Origin: Nocardioides sp. Root190
GTDB taxonomy: Bacteria > Actinomycetota > Actinomycetes > Propionibacteriales > Nocardioidaceae
Direction of reading: 5' to 3'
Assembly: GCF_001428565.1 (NCBI RefSeq)
Contig: NZ_LMIA01000008.1
Location: 1,383-65,382 of the forward strand
Length of the DNA: 64,000 bases
The position numbers and the translations under genes are program-made. The notes beneath the pieces are model-generated. The model did no database searches, was not told the DNA's origin, and worked only from the letters and a program-made list of their open reading frames with translations. Below, one piece after another: positions 51,486 to 60,475 of the stretch (position 1 is its first letter; every line of letters begins with the position of its first letter).

Positions 51486-51582
51486 CCGGTGGGTTGCGTT
51501 ACCGACACTGCCTACGTTCACGGTGTCCGAGTACGAATCGAGGGGCGCTGAAGCCGAGCCCCTCACATCGAGAGGCAGTTCC

Positions 51583-52671
51583 TTGAACGTCAACTCCATC
51601 CGCCGCGCAGCGGTGCCCGGCATTGCGGCCCTCGCCCTGCTGATGAGCGCTTGTGGCGCGTCCAACGAGGACGGCGGCGACGCCGAGGCCGGCGGCCTGA
51701 GCGGCAACCTCAAGGGTGGCGGCGCCACCTCGCAGGAGAAGGCCCAGGAAGCCTGGAAGGTCGCCTTCCAGGGCAAGAACGACGGTCTGGTCATCGACTA
51801 CTCCCTGCTCGGCTCGACCGATGGTCGCAGCCAGTTCATCAGCAAGGCGCTCTCCTTCGCCGGCTCCGACTCCTACATCAAGGACGAGGAGCTCGCTGCC
51901 GCCAAGGAGCGTTGCGACGGCAACGTCATCGAGGTCCCGGCCTACATCTCCTCGATCGCCATCGCCTACAACCTGCCTGGTGTCGACGAGCTGAAGCTCG
52001 ACTCCGCGACCCTCGCGAAGATCTTCGCCGGTGAGATCACGACGTGGAACGACGCGGCCATCACGGCGCTCAACGAGGGTGTCGAGCTGCCCTCCACCAA
52101 GATCGCTCCGGTGCACCGTGCCGACGACTCCGGCACCACCAAGAACTTCACCGACTACCTCGGCAAGACCGCCGAGGCCGAGTGGCCCCACGAGGCCGAG
52201 GACGCGTTCCCGGTCTCCGGCGGCCTCTCCGCCGAGGGCACCTCGGGTGTCGTCAAGCAGATCGGTGACACCGAGGGTGCCATCGGCTACGCCGACGCCA
52301 GCCAGACCGGCGACCTGAAGACCGTCTCGGTCAAGGTCGGCGAGGAGTTCGTCGCCCCGTCGCCGGAGGGTGCGGCCAAGACCGTCGCCGTCTCGCCGGT
52401 CGTCGAGGGTCGCGACGCGACCGACATCGCCGTCGATGTCGACCGCACCACGACCGAGTCCGGTGCCTACCCGGTCATCCTGCTGTCCTACCTGATCGCG
52501 TGCGAGACGTACGAGGACCAGGAGGAGGCCGACCTGGTCAAGGGCTACCTCGAGTACATCGTCTCCGACGAGGGTCAGGAGGAGTCGGCCAAGGAGGCAG
52601 GCTCGGCCAAGCTCGCCGAGGACACGGCCGTCAAGGCCCAGGAGATCGTCGCGGGCATCTCCGCGAAGTGA
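51583..52671 (+). CDS. pstS: Phosphate ABC transporter substrate-binding lipoprotein PstS
   Basis: A 362-residue phosphate receptor. The lipoprotein signal is 'GIAALALLMSACGAS' (lipobox). Phosphate-contact regions include 'GGATSQEKAQEAW', 'YSLLGSTDGRSQFI', 'FAGSDSYI' and 'VHRADDSGTTKNFTDYL'. The TTG start at 51583 follows AGAGGCAG; it is the only start giving a normal signal peptide. First gene of pstSCAB. A stem-loop between it and pstC probably keeps its message more abundant. Confidence 0.93.
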   Translation: MNVNSIRRAAVPGIAALALLMSACGASNEDGGDAEAGGLSGNLKGGGATSQEKAQEAWKVAFQGKNDGLVIDYSLLGSTDGRSQFISKALSFAGSDSYIKDEELAAAKERCDGNVIEVPAYISSIAIAYNLPGVDELKLDSATLAKIFAGEITTWNDAAITALNEGVELPSTKIAPVHRADDSGTTKNFTDYLGKTAEAEWPHEAEDAFPVSGGLSAEGTSGVVKQIGDTEGAIGYADASQTGDLKTVSVKVGEEFVAPSPEGAAKTVAVSPVVEGRDATDIAVDVDRTTTESGAYPVILLSYLIACETYEDQEEADLVKGYLEYIVSDEGQEESAKEAGSAKLAEDTAVKAQEIVAGISAK

Positions 52672-52677
52672 CCACGG

Positions 52678-52715
52678 GAGGGGTGGGAACGGGGTCCAAC
52701 CCGTTCCCACCCCTC
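52678..52715 (+). promoter_or_regulatory. Intercistronic stem-loop between pstS and pstC
   Basis: Arms of 16 bp (52678-52693 and 52700-52715; GAGGGGTGGGAACGGG) pair perfectly around a 6-nt loop. No T-run follows and pstC is 62 bp further on in the same direction. It is more likely a processing or partial-termination element that favours pstS. Confidence 0.75.
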
Positions 52716-52777
52716 GACCCGTGGGTCCCCGACCCACGTGCACAGCCTTCGAGAACCCCTGACCCCGAGGTGACACA

Positions 52778-53746
52778 GTGACTGCCCCTACCACCGAGAT
52801 CGAGGACGAGCCCGCCGACTGGGCGAGCGTCCGCGGTGGCGTCGGTGACCGCATCTTCTACGGCCTGGCGCTCGGCGCCGGGTGCGTGATCCTGGCCGCC
52901 CTGGCCGGCGTCTTCGTCTTCCTCGCGATCAAGGGTGCCAGCGGCTTCAGCAAGCCGTCGGAGGTCTACGGCCCGCACGCCGAGAGCTTCCTGGGCTACG
53001 TCTTCCCGCTCCTCGTCGGCACCTTCACCGCCTCGATCATCGCGCTGATCATCGCCGTGCCGATGGCCTTCGGCATCGCGCTGGTGATCAGCCACTACGC
53101 GCCGCGCTGGATCGCGACGCCGGTCGCCTACGTGATCGACCTGCTCGCCGCTGTGCCCTCGGTCGTCTACGGACTCTGGGGGGCGTTCTTCCTGGCCAAG
53201 CAGCTCGTGCCGATGCACGTCTGGCTGCACGACACCTTCGGCTCCTGGCCGGTCCTCGGTGCGCTCTTCGGTGAGCCGAACCCCGCCGGCCGCTCGGTCC
53301 TGACCGCCGGCATCGTGCTGGCGATCATGATCCTGCCGATCATCACCGCGATCACCCGTGAAGTCTTCTCCCGCACGCCCCGCCTTCACGAGGAGGCTGC
53401 TCTGGCTCTCGGTGCCACGCGGTGGGAGATGATCCGGATGACGGTGTTCCCCTACGCGAAGTCCGGCATGGTCTCGGCGGTCATGCTCGGCCTGGGTCGC
53501 GCCCTCGGCGAGACCATGGCGGTGACGATGGTCCTCTCGGTCGGCTTCGACCTGTCGTGGAACATCATCGCGACATCCAGCCCGACCTCGATCGCGGCCA
53601 ACATCGCTCTCAAGTACAAGGAGCGCAGCGCCGACATGCTCAACGTGCTCGTCGCCACCGGACTGGTGCTCTTCCTGGTGACCTTCCTGGTGAACTTCGT
53701 GGCCCGATGGATCATCGGCCGCAGCGAGAGGCGGATGGCACGATGA
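52778..53746 (+). CDS. pstC: Phosphate ABC transporter permease PstC
   Basis: A 322-residue permease with six hydrophobic helices. The EAA-type cytoplasmic loop is 'EEAALALGATRWEMIRMTVFPYAKSGM'; the family signature 'DLLAAVPSVVYGLWGAFFLAK' is also present. It forms the channel with PstA. GTG start, stop overlapping pstA by 4 bp. Confidence 0.94.
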   Translation: MTAPTTEIEDEPADWASVRGGVGDRIFYGLALGAGCVILAALAGVFVFLAIKGASGFSKPSEVYGPHAESFLGYVFPLLVGTFTASIIALIIAVPMAFGIALVISHYAPRWIATPVAYVIDLLAAVPSVVYGLWGAFFLAKQLVPMHVWLHDTFGSWPVLGALFGEPNPAGRSVLTAGIVLAIMILPIITAITREVFSRTPRLHEEAALALGATRWEMIRMTVFPYAKSGMVSAVMLGLGRALGETMAVTMVLSVGFDLSWNIIATSSPTSIAANIALKYKERSADMLNVLVATGLVLFLVTFLVNFVARWIIGRSERRMAR

Positions 53747-54798
53747 CCATGCTCCAGGAGAGCCCCGACCGGGTTCACATCTCCCTCATCCAGCCGCGGC
53801 TGCCGCAGTTCGCTGCGCTGATCATCGCCGGCATCGCCGCCGCCCTCGGTCTCCTGCTGCTCGTGCTGGGCACGGGCCTGGTCCCCGCCGTCCTCATCGG
53901 GGCACTGGTCTTCCTCGTCGCGTTGCCCCTGTGGTCCTTCTTCATCGAGGGCCGTCGTGGTGCCACCGACCGGTTGATGACCAGCCTGATCTGGACGACC
54001 TTCTTCATCGCCCTCGTGCCGCTGGTCTCGCTGCTGTGGCGGGTGATCGCGAAGGGAGCCGGCCGGATCGACGGCACCTTCCTCAGCTACTCCTTCTTCA
54101 AGACCCAGATCGACCAGCCGGTCGGCATCTACCACGCGATCATCGGGACCCTGCTGGTCACGTTGGGGGCAGCGGTGATCTCGGTCCCGATCGGCGTGAT
54201 GGCCGCGATCTACCTGGTGGAGTACGGCAAGAAGAACAAGCTCGCGAAGGCGATCACCTTCCTCGTCGACGTGATGACCGGCATTCCCTCCATCGTCGCC
54301 GGTCTGTTCGCGTTCGCGCTGTTCACGCTGATCTTCGGACCTGCCTACGTGTCAGGGTTCGGTGGATCGGTGGCACTGTCGCTGCTGATGATCCCGATCG
54401 TCGTACGAGCCACCGAGGAGATGCTGCGACTGGTTCCCGACGACCTGCGCGAGGCGGCGTACGCCCTCGGCACGCCGAAGTGGAAGACGATCGTCAAGAT
54501 CGTCGTGCCCACCTCGCTCGGCGGCATCCTGACGGGCATCACGCTCGCCACCTCGCGCGTCATCGGCGAGACCGCGCCGCTGCTGCTCATCGCGGGTGCC
54601 ACCGACCGCACCAACATGAACCTGTTCGACGGCGCGATGACCACCCTCCCGGTGCTCATCTACGGGCAGAACCTCCGCGGCGACGAAGCCGCCGAGGCGA
54701 TCGCCTGGGGCGCCGCCTTCGTCCTGATCCTCATCGTGATGGTGCTCAACCTCGTAGCCCGCATCGTCGGCAAGATCTTCGCCCCCAAGAAAAATTGA
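53743..54798 (+). CDS. pstA: Phosphate ABC transporter permease PstA
   Basis: A 351-residue permease. 'DVMTGIPSIVAGLFAFALF' and the EAA loop 'REAAYALGTPKWKTIVKIVVPTSLGG' pattern identify PstA. Its N-terminal part has extra hydrophobic helices ('FAALIIAGIAAALGLLLLVLG', 'LVFLVALPLWSFFIEG') common in actinobacteria. ATG at 53743 within the pstC stop. Confidence 0.94.
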   Translation: MTMLQESPDRVHISLIQPRLPQFAALIIAGIAAALGLLLLVLGTGLVPAVLIGALVFLVALPLWSFFIEGRRGATDRLMTSLIWTTFFIALVPLVSLLWRVIAKGAGRIDGTFLSYSFFKTQIDQPVGIYHAIIGTLLVTLGAAVISVPIGVMAAIYLVEYGKKNKLAKAITFLVDVMTGIPSIVAGLFAFALFTLIFGPAYVSGFGGSVALSLLMIPIVVRATEEMLRLVPDDLREAAYALGTPKWKTIVKIVVPTSLGGILTGITLATSRVIGETAPLLLIAGATDRTNMNLFDGAMTTLPVLIYGQNLRGDEAAEAIAWGAAFVLILIVMVLNLVARIVGKIFAPKKN

Positions 54799-54831
54799 CC
54801 CGCAGGGCTCTGAGAGGGAACTGAACACGCA

Positions 54832-55611
54832 ATGGCCAAGAGCATCGACGTCTCCGACGTCAACATCTACTACAGCGACTTCCTCGCCGTGCAGGGCGTC
54901 AACATGACGATCCGCGCGGGAGCGGTCACCGCCTTCATCGGCCCCTCGGGCTGCGGCAAGTCGACCTTCCTCCGCTCGCTGAACCGCATGCACGAGGTCA
55001 TCCCCGGCGCACGTGTCGAGGGCAAGATCGTCGTCGACGGCCAGGACCTGTACGAGTCGAGCGTGGACCCGGTCGCCGTGCGCCGCCAGGTGGGCATGGT
55101 CTTCCAGCGGCCCAACCCGTTCCCGACGATGTCGATCTTCGACAACGTGCTCGCGGGTCTCAAGCTCAACTCGGGCAAGATGAAGAAGTCCGAGGCCGAG
55201 GCGGTCGTCGAGAAGTCGCTGCGCGGCGCCAACCTCTGGAACGAGGTCAAGGATCGCCTCAACAAGCCCGGCATGGGCCTGTCCGGTGGCCAGCAGCAGC
55301 GCCTCTGCATCGCCCGGGCGATCGCCGTCGAGCCGCAGGTGCTCCTGATGGACGAGCCGTGCTCCGCGCTCGACCCGATCTCGACCTCGGCCATCGAGGA
55401 CCTGATCCACGAGCTGAAGAATGACTACACGATCGTCATCGTCACCCACAACATGCAGCAGGCCGCCCGCGTGTCCGACGACACCGGTTTCTTCAACCTG
55501 AAGGCCACCGGCGAGCCCGGACGGCTGGTCGAGTTCAACCCGACGAAGAAGATGTTCGCGAACCCCGACGACCCGGCGACCGAGGCCTACATCTCCGGTC
55601 GATTCGGCTGA
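54832..55611 (+). CDS. pstB: Phosphate ABC transporter ATP-binding protein PstB
   Basis: A 259-residue ATPase. Walker A '[19 protein letters not shown]' (about 41-59), signature '[16 protein letters not shown]', Walker B '[13 protein letters not shown]', and the H-loop '[16 protein letters not shown]'. The length is typical. It lies 33 bp after pstA. No phoU follows in this operon, unlike the enterobacterial layout. Confidence 0.96.
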   Translation: MAKSIDVSDVNIYYSDFLAVQGVNMTIRAGAVTAFIGPSGCGKSTFLRSLNRMHEVIPGARVEGKIVVDGQDLYESSVDPVAVRRQVGMVFQRPNPFPTMSIFDNVLAGLKLNSGKMKKSEAEAVVEKSLRGANLWNEVKDRLNKPGMGLSGGQQQRLCIARAIAVEPQVLLMDEPCSALDPISTSAIEDLIHELKNDYTIVIVTHNMQQAARVSDDTGFFNLKATGEPGRLVEFNPTKKMFANPDDPATEAYISGRFG

Positions 55612-55636
55612 TCAGACGTATCGATCGGAGCAGGAC

Positions 55637-56407
55637 GTGGGCAAGTGGGACGGGCGCTCGGACGCCCGTCGCCAGTCCGTGCGCGCCTATCTGCATCGTT
55701 GGGCCGAGACCACCGGGGCCCAGCTCCTGGTGGTCGACCCGGAACCGGACGAGGGCGCGCTCGCAGAGGCAATGGCAGGGCACGGCGTCCACGTGACCTG
55801 GGTGGGTTCCACCCTCGACGGACTCGTCGAGTTCGGGCGCACCGACCCGCACGCCGTCCTGGTGACGCCGGCAGCCCCGGGCATCCCTGCCGACGAGTTC
55901 GTGGGGCTGATCAGGCGCCACGGCACGCCGTACGTCATCGCGGGCGCGGAGGACCTGAACGACCTCGGCGCCGCGAGCAGTGCAGCCCTGGGCAGCGTCG
56001 GTTCGTTGATGCTGGCCGGTGCCTCGGCGGTCGTGCTGCGCCCGTACGCCGCCCAGAACCTCTGGGAGGTGATGTCGCACGGCCCGCGGTCGGTCTCCGA
56101 GCACGCCCGGGTCGAGGTCGGCCCGATCGAGCTCGACGCGACCGCGTTCACGGTGCGGGTCAACGGCGAACGGATCTCCGACCTCCCGCTGAAGGAGTTC
56201 GAGCTGCTCCGCGCGCTGATGCTGAGCTCGCCCGGCCTGGTCAGCGATGACGATCTGGGTGATGCGTTGTGGGGCACCCACGATCGACGCCCCGGCGGCA
56301 ACTCGATCGCGATGCACGTGACCCGGTTGCGCTCACGGCTGGGGGACGTCGCGGTGGTACGCCGGATCCGCGGTCGCGGCTACAGCCTGTCCGTCGACGG
56401 GGCGTGA
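55637..56407 (+). CDS. Atypical OmpR/PhoB-type regulator without the phospho-acceptor Asp
   Basis: A 256-residue protein. The C-terminal winged helix (about 158-255: 'DLPLKEFELLRALMLSSPGLVS', 'IAMHVTRLRSRLGD', 'IRGRGYSLSV') is OmpR-type. The N-terminal 130 residues look like a receiver: 'LLVVDPEPDEG' keeps an acidic cluster (Asp34, Glu36). The phospho-site position, in 'VLVTPAAPGIP', is Thr77 instead of Asp, and the conserved Lys is Arg135 ('VVLRPY'). It is probably not phosphorylated by a kinase. GTG start 25 bp after pstB; no sensor kinase is nearby. It may control the pst genes. Confidence 0.82.
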   Translation: MGKWDGRSDARRQSVRAYLHRWAETTGAQLLVVDPEPDEGALAEAMAGHGVHVTWVGSTLDGLVEFGRTDPHAVLVTPAAPGIPADEFVGLIRRHGTPYVIAGAEDLNDLGAASSAALGSVGSLMLAGASAVVLRPYAAQNLWEVMSHGPRSVSEHARVEVGPIELDATAFTVRVNGERISDLPLKEFELLRALMLSSPGLVSDDDLGDALWGTHDRRPGGNSIAMHVTRLRSRLGDVAVVRRIRGRGYSLSVDGA

Positions 56408-56413
56408 GACGGC

Positions 56414-57445
56414 TCAGAGCAGGATGAGCTTGAGGATCTCGAAGCAACCCCAGGCAGCGAGCGCAGCCGCGGGGAACGTGGAGATCCACGCAGCCAGGAT
56501 CGTGCGGGCCATGCCCCACCGCACGGCCGAGAGCCGCTTGGTGGCACCCGCGCCCATCACCGCCGAGGTGATGGTGTGGGTCGTCGAGATCGGGGCGTGG
56601 AAGACGAAGGCCGTCGTGTAGAGCACACCGGCGCCGACCGACTCGGCAGCGAAGCCACGGGGCGGGTCGAGGTGGATGATCTTGCGACCGAGGGTGCGCA
56701 TGATCCGCCAGCCACCGGCATAGGTGCCGGCCGAGATCGCACCGGCCGCAGCGAGCACGACCCACAGGGGCAGCGTCTCGATGTCGTAGTCCTGCGGGTA
56801 GGCGATCACCAGCGCCAGCAGGATCACGCCCATCGTCTTCTGGGCGTCCTGCAGGCCGTGGCCCAGGGCCAGGGCTGCGGCGGAGATGGTCTGCATGCCG
56901 CGGAAGCCGCGGTTGACCTTGTGCGGGTTGGCCTTGCGGAAGATCCACAGGATCGCGGTCATCACGATGAAGGCGGCGCAGAAGCCGAACAGCGGCGAGA
57001 GCACCATCGGGATCAGCACCTTCTGCACGATGGTGTCCCACTTGACCGAGACGCCCCCGGCGATCGCGGCACCGACCAGGCCGCCGATGAGGGCGTGCGA
57101 GGACGACGACGGGAGGCCGTAGTACCAGGTGATGAGGTTCCAGATGATCGCGCCGAGCAGGCCGGCCATCACGATGACCAGGCCGACGTGGGCGTTGTCG
57201 ACCAGGAGCTGACCTGAGTCGTCCTCGATCTTGATGACGTCGGCGACGGTCTTCGCGACCTCCTGACCCAGCAGCGCGCCGATGAAGTTCATGATGGCGG
57301 CGAGGGTCAGCGCGATGCGCGGGGTCAGCGCGCGGGTCGAGACCGAGGTCGCGATCGCGTTCGCCGCATCGTGGAAGCCGTTGGTGTAGTCGAACGCGAG
57401 CGCGATGACGACCACGGCGATCACGATCGCCAGGGTGAGGGTCAC
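56414..57445 (-). CDS. pit: Low-affinity inorganic phosphate transporter (PiT family)
   Basis: A 343-residue transporter with about ten hydrophobic helices. PiT signatures are 'FDYTNGFHDAANAIATSVSTRALTP', 'IGGLVGAAIAGG' and 'GVLYTTAFVFHAPISTTHTI'. It brings in metal-phosphate with protons. GTG start. It follows the DUF47 gene by 12 bp, the standard pit-DUF47 pair. Confidence 0.93.
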   Translation of the reverse strand: MTLTLAIVIAVVVIALAFDYTNGFHDAANAIATSVSTRALTPRIALTLAAIMNFIGALLGQEVAKTVADVIKIEDDSGQLLVDNAHVGLVIVMAGLLGAIIWNLITWYYGLPSSSSHALIGGLVGAAIAGGVSVKWDTIVQKVLIPMVLSPLFGFCAAFIVMTAILWIFRKANPHKVNRGFRGMQTISAAALALGHGLQDAQKTMGVILLALVIAYPQDYDIETLPLWVVLAAAGAISAGTYAGGWRIMRTLGRKIIHLDPPRGFAAESVGAGVLYTTAFVFHAPISTTHTITSAVMGAGATKRLSAVRWGMARTILAAWISTFPAAALAAWGCFEILKLILL

Positions 57446-57457
57446 GACCGGGGTCCC

Positions 57458-58075
57458 TCAGCCTTCCTTGACGGCGATCTGCTCGACGATGTTCGCAACC
57501 TTCTCGAACGCGTCGATGGCCCCTTCGAGGGACTCCACGATGTCCTTCAGCTTGAGGACCTCGATGGTCTTGAACTCGCCCGAGAACAGCTTCGCCAGCG
57601 TGCGACGGTGGTTGCGGTCGCCGGTGTTCTCGAGACGGTTGATCTCGATCCAGTAGTCGTCGAGCGACTGCATCGACTGCAGCCGCGGCATCGCTGCCGC
57701 AGTGAGCTCGGCGCACCGCTGAAGGACCTCGACCTGCTCGGAGAGCTCGGGCGGCAGGGTCTTGACCTCGTACAGCAGGATCAGGTCGACCGCTTCGTCC
57801 ATCATGTCCATCACGTCGTCCAGGCCGGAGCCCAGTGCGTAGATGTCCTCGCGGTCGAAGGGCGTGACGAAGACGCTGTTGACCTTCTTCACGATCTCGT
57901 GGGTCGTGTCGTCGGCAGCATGTTCCGCCGCGCGCATGCGCTCGGCGACATCAGCCTTGTCCGAGGAATCGGAGAGCATCTCTGCCAACAGCTCGGCGCC
58001 AGCAACGAGGTGCTGGGCCGACTTGGTGAAGAGGTCGTAGAAAGAGGTATCGACCGGACGCAGACGCAGACCCAC
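57458..58075 (-). CDS. DUF47 PhoU-like protein, PiT partner
   Basis: A 205-residue all-helical protein ('PVDTSFYDLFTKSAQHLVAGAELLAEML', 'EHAADDTTHEIVKKVNSVFVTPFDREDIYAL', 'LDDVMDMMDEAVDLI' features). It is a PhoU relative that regulates the adjacent PiT transporter. The GTG at 58075 is preferred over the ATG at 58111 because GGGAG lies 5 nt upstream and homologues start with a short N-terminus before the 'DTSFYDLF' segment. Confidence 0.88.
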   Translation of the reverse strand: MGLRLRPVDTSFYDLFTKSAQHLVAGAELLAEMLSDSSDKADVAERMRAAEHAADDTTHEIVKKVNSVFVTPFDREDIYALGSGLDDVMDMMDEAVDLILLYEVKTLPPELSEQVEVLQRCAELTAAAMPRLQSMQSLDDYWIEINRLENTGDRNHRRTLAKLFSGEFKTIEVLKLKDIVESLEGAIDAFEKVANIVEQIAVKEG

Positions 58076-58198
58076 ATGGACTCCCGTTGAGGCGGAGAGG
58101 AACGGACTCATGCTAGGGGGTCACGAGGAGGTGAACGCAATCCCTGTCCGCGTTCTCCGCGTGGCGGATCCGGTTCGTGACGCGTTGTCGCAGGTCAG

Positions 58199-58216
58199 GT
58201 GCCAGGTGCCTGGCAC
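58199..58216 (-). terminator. Palindrome just after ppk
   Basis: GTGCCAGG-TG-CCTGGCAC is an 8-bp-arm palindrome lying 1 bp past the ppk stop on the reverse strand. It has no T-run, so it could be a weak terminator or a protein-binding site before the DUF47 gene. Confidence 0.4.
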
Positions 58217-58217
58217 A

Positions 58218-60392
58218 TCAGGAGTTCAGACGACGCCTTCGCTGGCGCTCGATGAGGGTCTCCTGGAGGTGTTCCTCGCCGGAATTGCGCGTCCAGTGCG
58301 CATCGCTGCCGAGCTCCCACGCCTGCGTGGTCGAGGCGAAGGCGAGGTCCAGCAGACGGCGTACCTCGTCCCGGCTCTGGTCGGGCAGGCGCACCAGGAC
58401 CTCGACGCGACGGTCGAGGTTGCGGTGCATCATGTCGGCCGAGCCGATCCACGTGACCGGCTCACCGCCACCCTCGAAGGAGAAGATCCGGCTGTGCTCC
58501 AGGAAGCGGCCCAGCACCGAGCGCACCTTCACGTTCTCGCTGAGCCCCGGGACGCCCGGGCGCAGGGCACTGATGCCCCGCACGAGCAGCTCGACGGGCA
58601 CGCCCTCGCAGGAGGCGAGGTAGAGCGCGTCGATGACGGGCTCGTCGACGATGGAGTTGGCCTTGATCCTGATGCCGGCGGGCCGGCCCGCACGGTGGTG
58701 CTCGATCTCGCCGTGGATCTGGTCGACCAGGCCTGAGCGCACCGAGTCCGGTGCCACCAGGAGCTGCTCGTAGGTCGCCTTGCGGGACCAGCCGGAGAGG
58801 TTGTTGAACAGGTGCGCGACGTCCTCGCCGATGGTCACGTCGGTCGTGAGCAGGCCGAGGTCCTCGTACATCCGGGAGGTCTTCGGGTTGTAGTTGCCCG
58901 TCCCGATGTGGGTGTAGCGGCGGATGCCCTCGGGCTCGTCACGCACCACCATCGCGAGCTTGCAGTGGGTCTTGAGGCCGACCAGGCCGTACACGACGTG
59001 GCAGCCCGCCTGCTCCAGCTTGCGTGCCCAGCGGATGTTGGCCTGCTCGTCGAAACGCGCCTTGATCTCGACCAGCACCAGGACCTGCTTGCCGGCTTCG
59101 GCCGCGTCGATCAGGGCGTCGATGATGGGGGAGTCGCCGGAGGTCCGGTACAACGTCTGCTTGATCGCCAGCACGTGCGGGTCGGCCGCAGCCTGCTCGA
59201 TGAAGCGCTGCACGGAGGTCGCGAACGAGTCGTAGGGGTGGTGCACGAGTACGTCGCGACGGCGGATGGCCTTGAACACGTCGACGGGTGCCGCTGACTC
59301 AACCTCCGCCAGCCACGGGTGCGTGGTTGGCACGAAGGAGGGGTACTTCAGGTCGTCGCGCGGCTGGTCGGCGATGGAGTGGAGGCCGCGGAGGTCGAGC
59401 GGTCCGGGCAGCCGGAACACCTCCTCCTCGCGGACGTCCAGCTCGGAGGTGAGCAGCTCCAGGACCGACGGTGAGATGGACTCCTCGACCTCCAGGCGCA
59501 CGGGCGGGCCGAACTTGCGGCGCAGCAGCTCCTTCTCGAGGGCGGCGAGGAGGTTCTCGGCGTCGTCCTCCTCGACCTCCAGGTCCTCGTTGCGCGTCAC
59601 GCGGAAGGTGTGGACCTCGAGCACCTCCATCCCGGGGAAGAGGCGACCGAGGTGGGCTCCGATCACGTCCTCGAGCGGGACGAAGCGGGCGTTGCCGAGC
59701 GAGACGAAGCGCTCGAAGTTGGAGGGCACCTTGACCCGGGCGAAGTGCTCCTTGCCGGCCTTCGGGTTCCGGATGAGCACGGCGAGGTTGAGCGAGAGGC
59801 CCGAGATGTAGGGGAACGGGTGGGCCGGGTCGACCGCCAGCGGCGTGAGGACCGGGTAGACCCGCTCCTTGAAGAGCTTCTTGCAGAACTTCTGCTCGTC
59901 GCGCTCCAGGTCGGCCCAGCGCACGATCTCGATGCCCTCGTCGCGCAGCGCCGGAATGATCTGCATCTGGAAGGTGGCGGCGTGGCGCTGGCTCAGCTCG
60001 TCGGCGCGGGTCCAGATCGCCCGGAGCACCTCGAGCGGCATCAGTCCGCTCGCCGCCCGAACAGCCAGTCCGGTCGCGATCCGGCGCTTGAGGCCGGCCA
60101 CCCGGACCATGAAGAACTCGTCGAGGTTGCTGGTGAAGATCGCCAGGAAGCGGGTGCGCTCGAGCAGCGGGAGGCTCTCGTCCTCGGCGAGCTCGAGGAC
60201 CCGCTCGTTGAACCGCAGCCAGGACAGCTCCCGGTCCACGAAGCGGTTGTCGAACGACTCGATGTGCGCGAGGAGCTCGGGAGAAGGCGCGTAGCGGTCC
60301 AGCTCGGTCCCGTCGTCGGAGGGCTCCGCCGCCACCGCGAGAGCGGGGACGGACTCGTTCTGAACCAGGGACGGGTGCTGCTCGGTGGACAT
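58218..60392 (-). CDS. ppk: Polyphosphate kinase (PPK1)
   Basis: A 724-residue kinase that reversibly makes polyphosphate from ATP. '[21 protein letters not shown]' starts the N domain. The phospholipase-D-like catalytic half carries '[11 protein letters not shown]', '[25 protein letters not shown]' features, the phospho-His motif '[13 protein letters not shown]' and the second His in '[17 protein letters not shown]'. The length is typical. ATG at 60392. A PHO-box-like repeat lies 21 bp upstream, linking it to phosphate starvation control as for pst. Confidence 0.95.
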   Translation of the reverse strand: MSTEQHPSLVQNESVPALAVAAEPSDDGTELDRYAPSPELLAHIESFDNRFVDRELSWLRFNERVLELAEDESLPLLERTRFLAIFTSNLDEFFMVRVAGLKRRIATGLAVRAASGLMPLEVLRAIWTRADELSQRHAATFQMQIIPALRDEGIEIVRWADLERDEQKFCKKLFKERVYPVLTPLAVDPAHPFPYISGLSLNLAVLIRNPKAGKEHFARVKVPSNFERFVSLGNARFVPLEDVIGAHLGRLFPGMEVLEVHTFRVTRNEDLEVEEDDAENLLAALEKELLRRKFGPPVRLEVEESISPSVLELLTSELDVREEEVFRLPGPLDLRGLHSIADQPRDDLKYPSFVPTTHPWLAEVESAAPVDVFKAIRRRDVLVHHPYDSFATSVQRFIEQAAADPHVLAIKQTLYRTSGDSPIIDALIDAAEAGKQVLVLVEIKARFDEQANIRWARKLEQAGCHVVYGLVGLKTHCKLAMVVRDEPEGIRRYTHIGTGNYNPKTSRMYEDLGLLTTDVTIGEDVAHLFNNLSGWSRKATYEQLLVAPDSVRSGLVDQIHGEIEHHRAGRPAGIRIKANSIVDEPVIDALYLASCEGVPVELLVRGISALRPGVPGLSENVKVRSVLGRFLEHSRIFSFEGGGEPVTWIGSADMMHRNLDRRVEVLVRLPDQSRDEVRRLLDLAFASTTQAWELGSDAHWTRNSGEEHLQETLIERQRRRRLNS

Positions 60393-60412
60393 GTCGCGAG
60401 TGTGGCAGTTGT

Positions 60413-60431
60413 GGGTGAACGGAAGGTGACC
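60413..60431 (-). promoter_or_regulatory. PHO-box-like direct repeats before ppk
   Basis: Read on the reverse strand: GTCACC-TTCC-GTTCACC, with TCACC units 11 bp apart, the spacing of actinobacterial PhoP boxes. It lies directly before ppk and about 45 bp before the divergent esterase gene. Confidence 0.6.
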
Positions 60432-60451
60432 TCGCTCCTACCCGATGTCAC

Positions 60452-60466
60452 CTACTCACCAGTAAG
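60452..60466. promoter_or_regulatory. Palindrome over the esterase promoter
   Basis: CTACTCACCAGTAAG is an imperfect palindrome (CTTACTGG/CCAGTAAG type). It overlaps the TAAGTT -10 (60463-60468) of the esterase gene, so it is a likely repressor site of TetR type. The regulator is unknown. Confidence 0.4.
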
Positions 60467-60475
60467 TTGGCCGTC

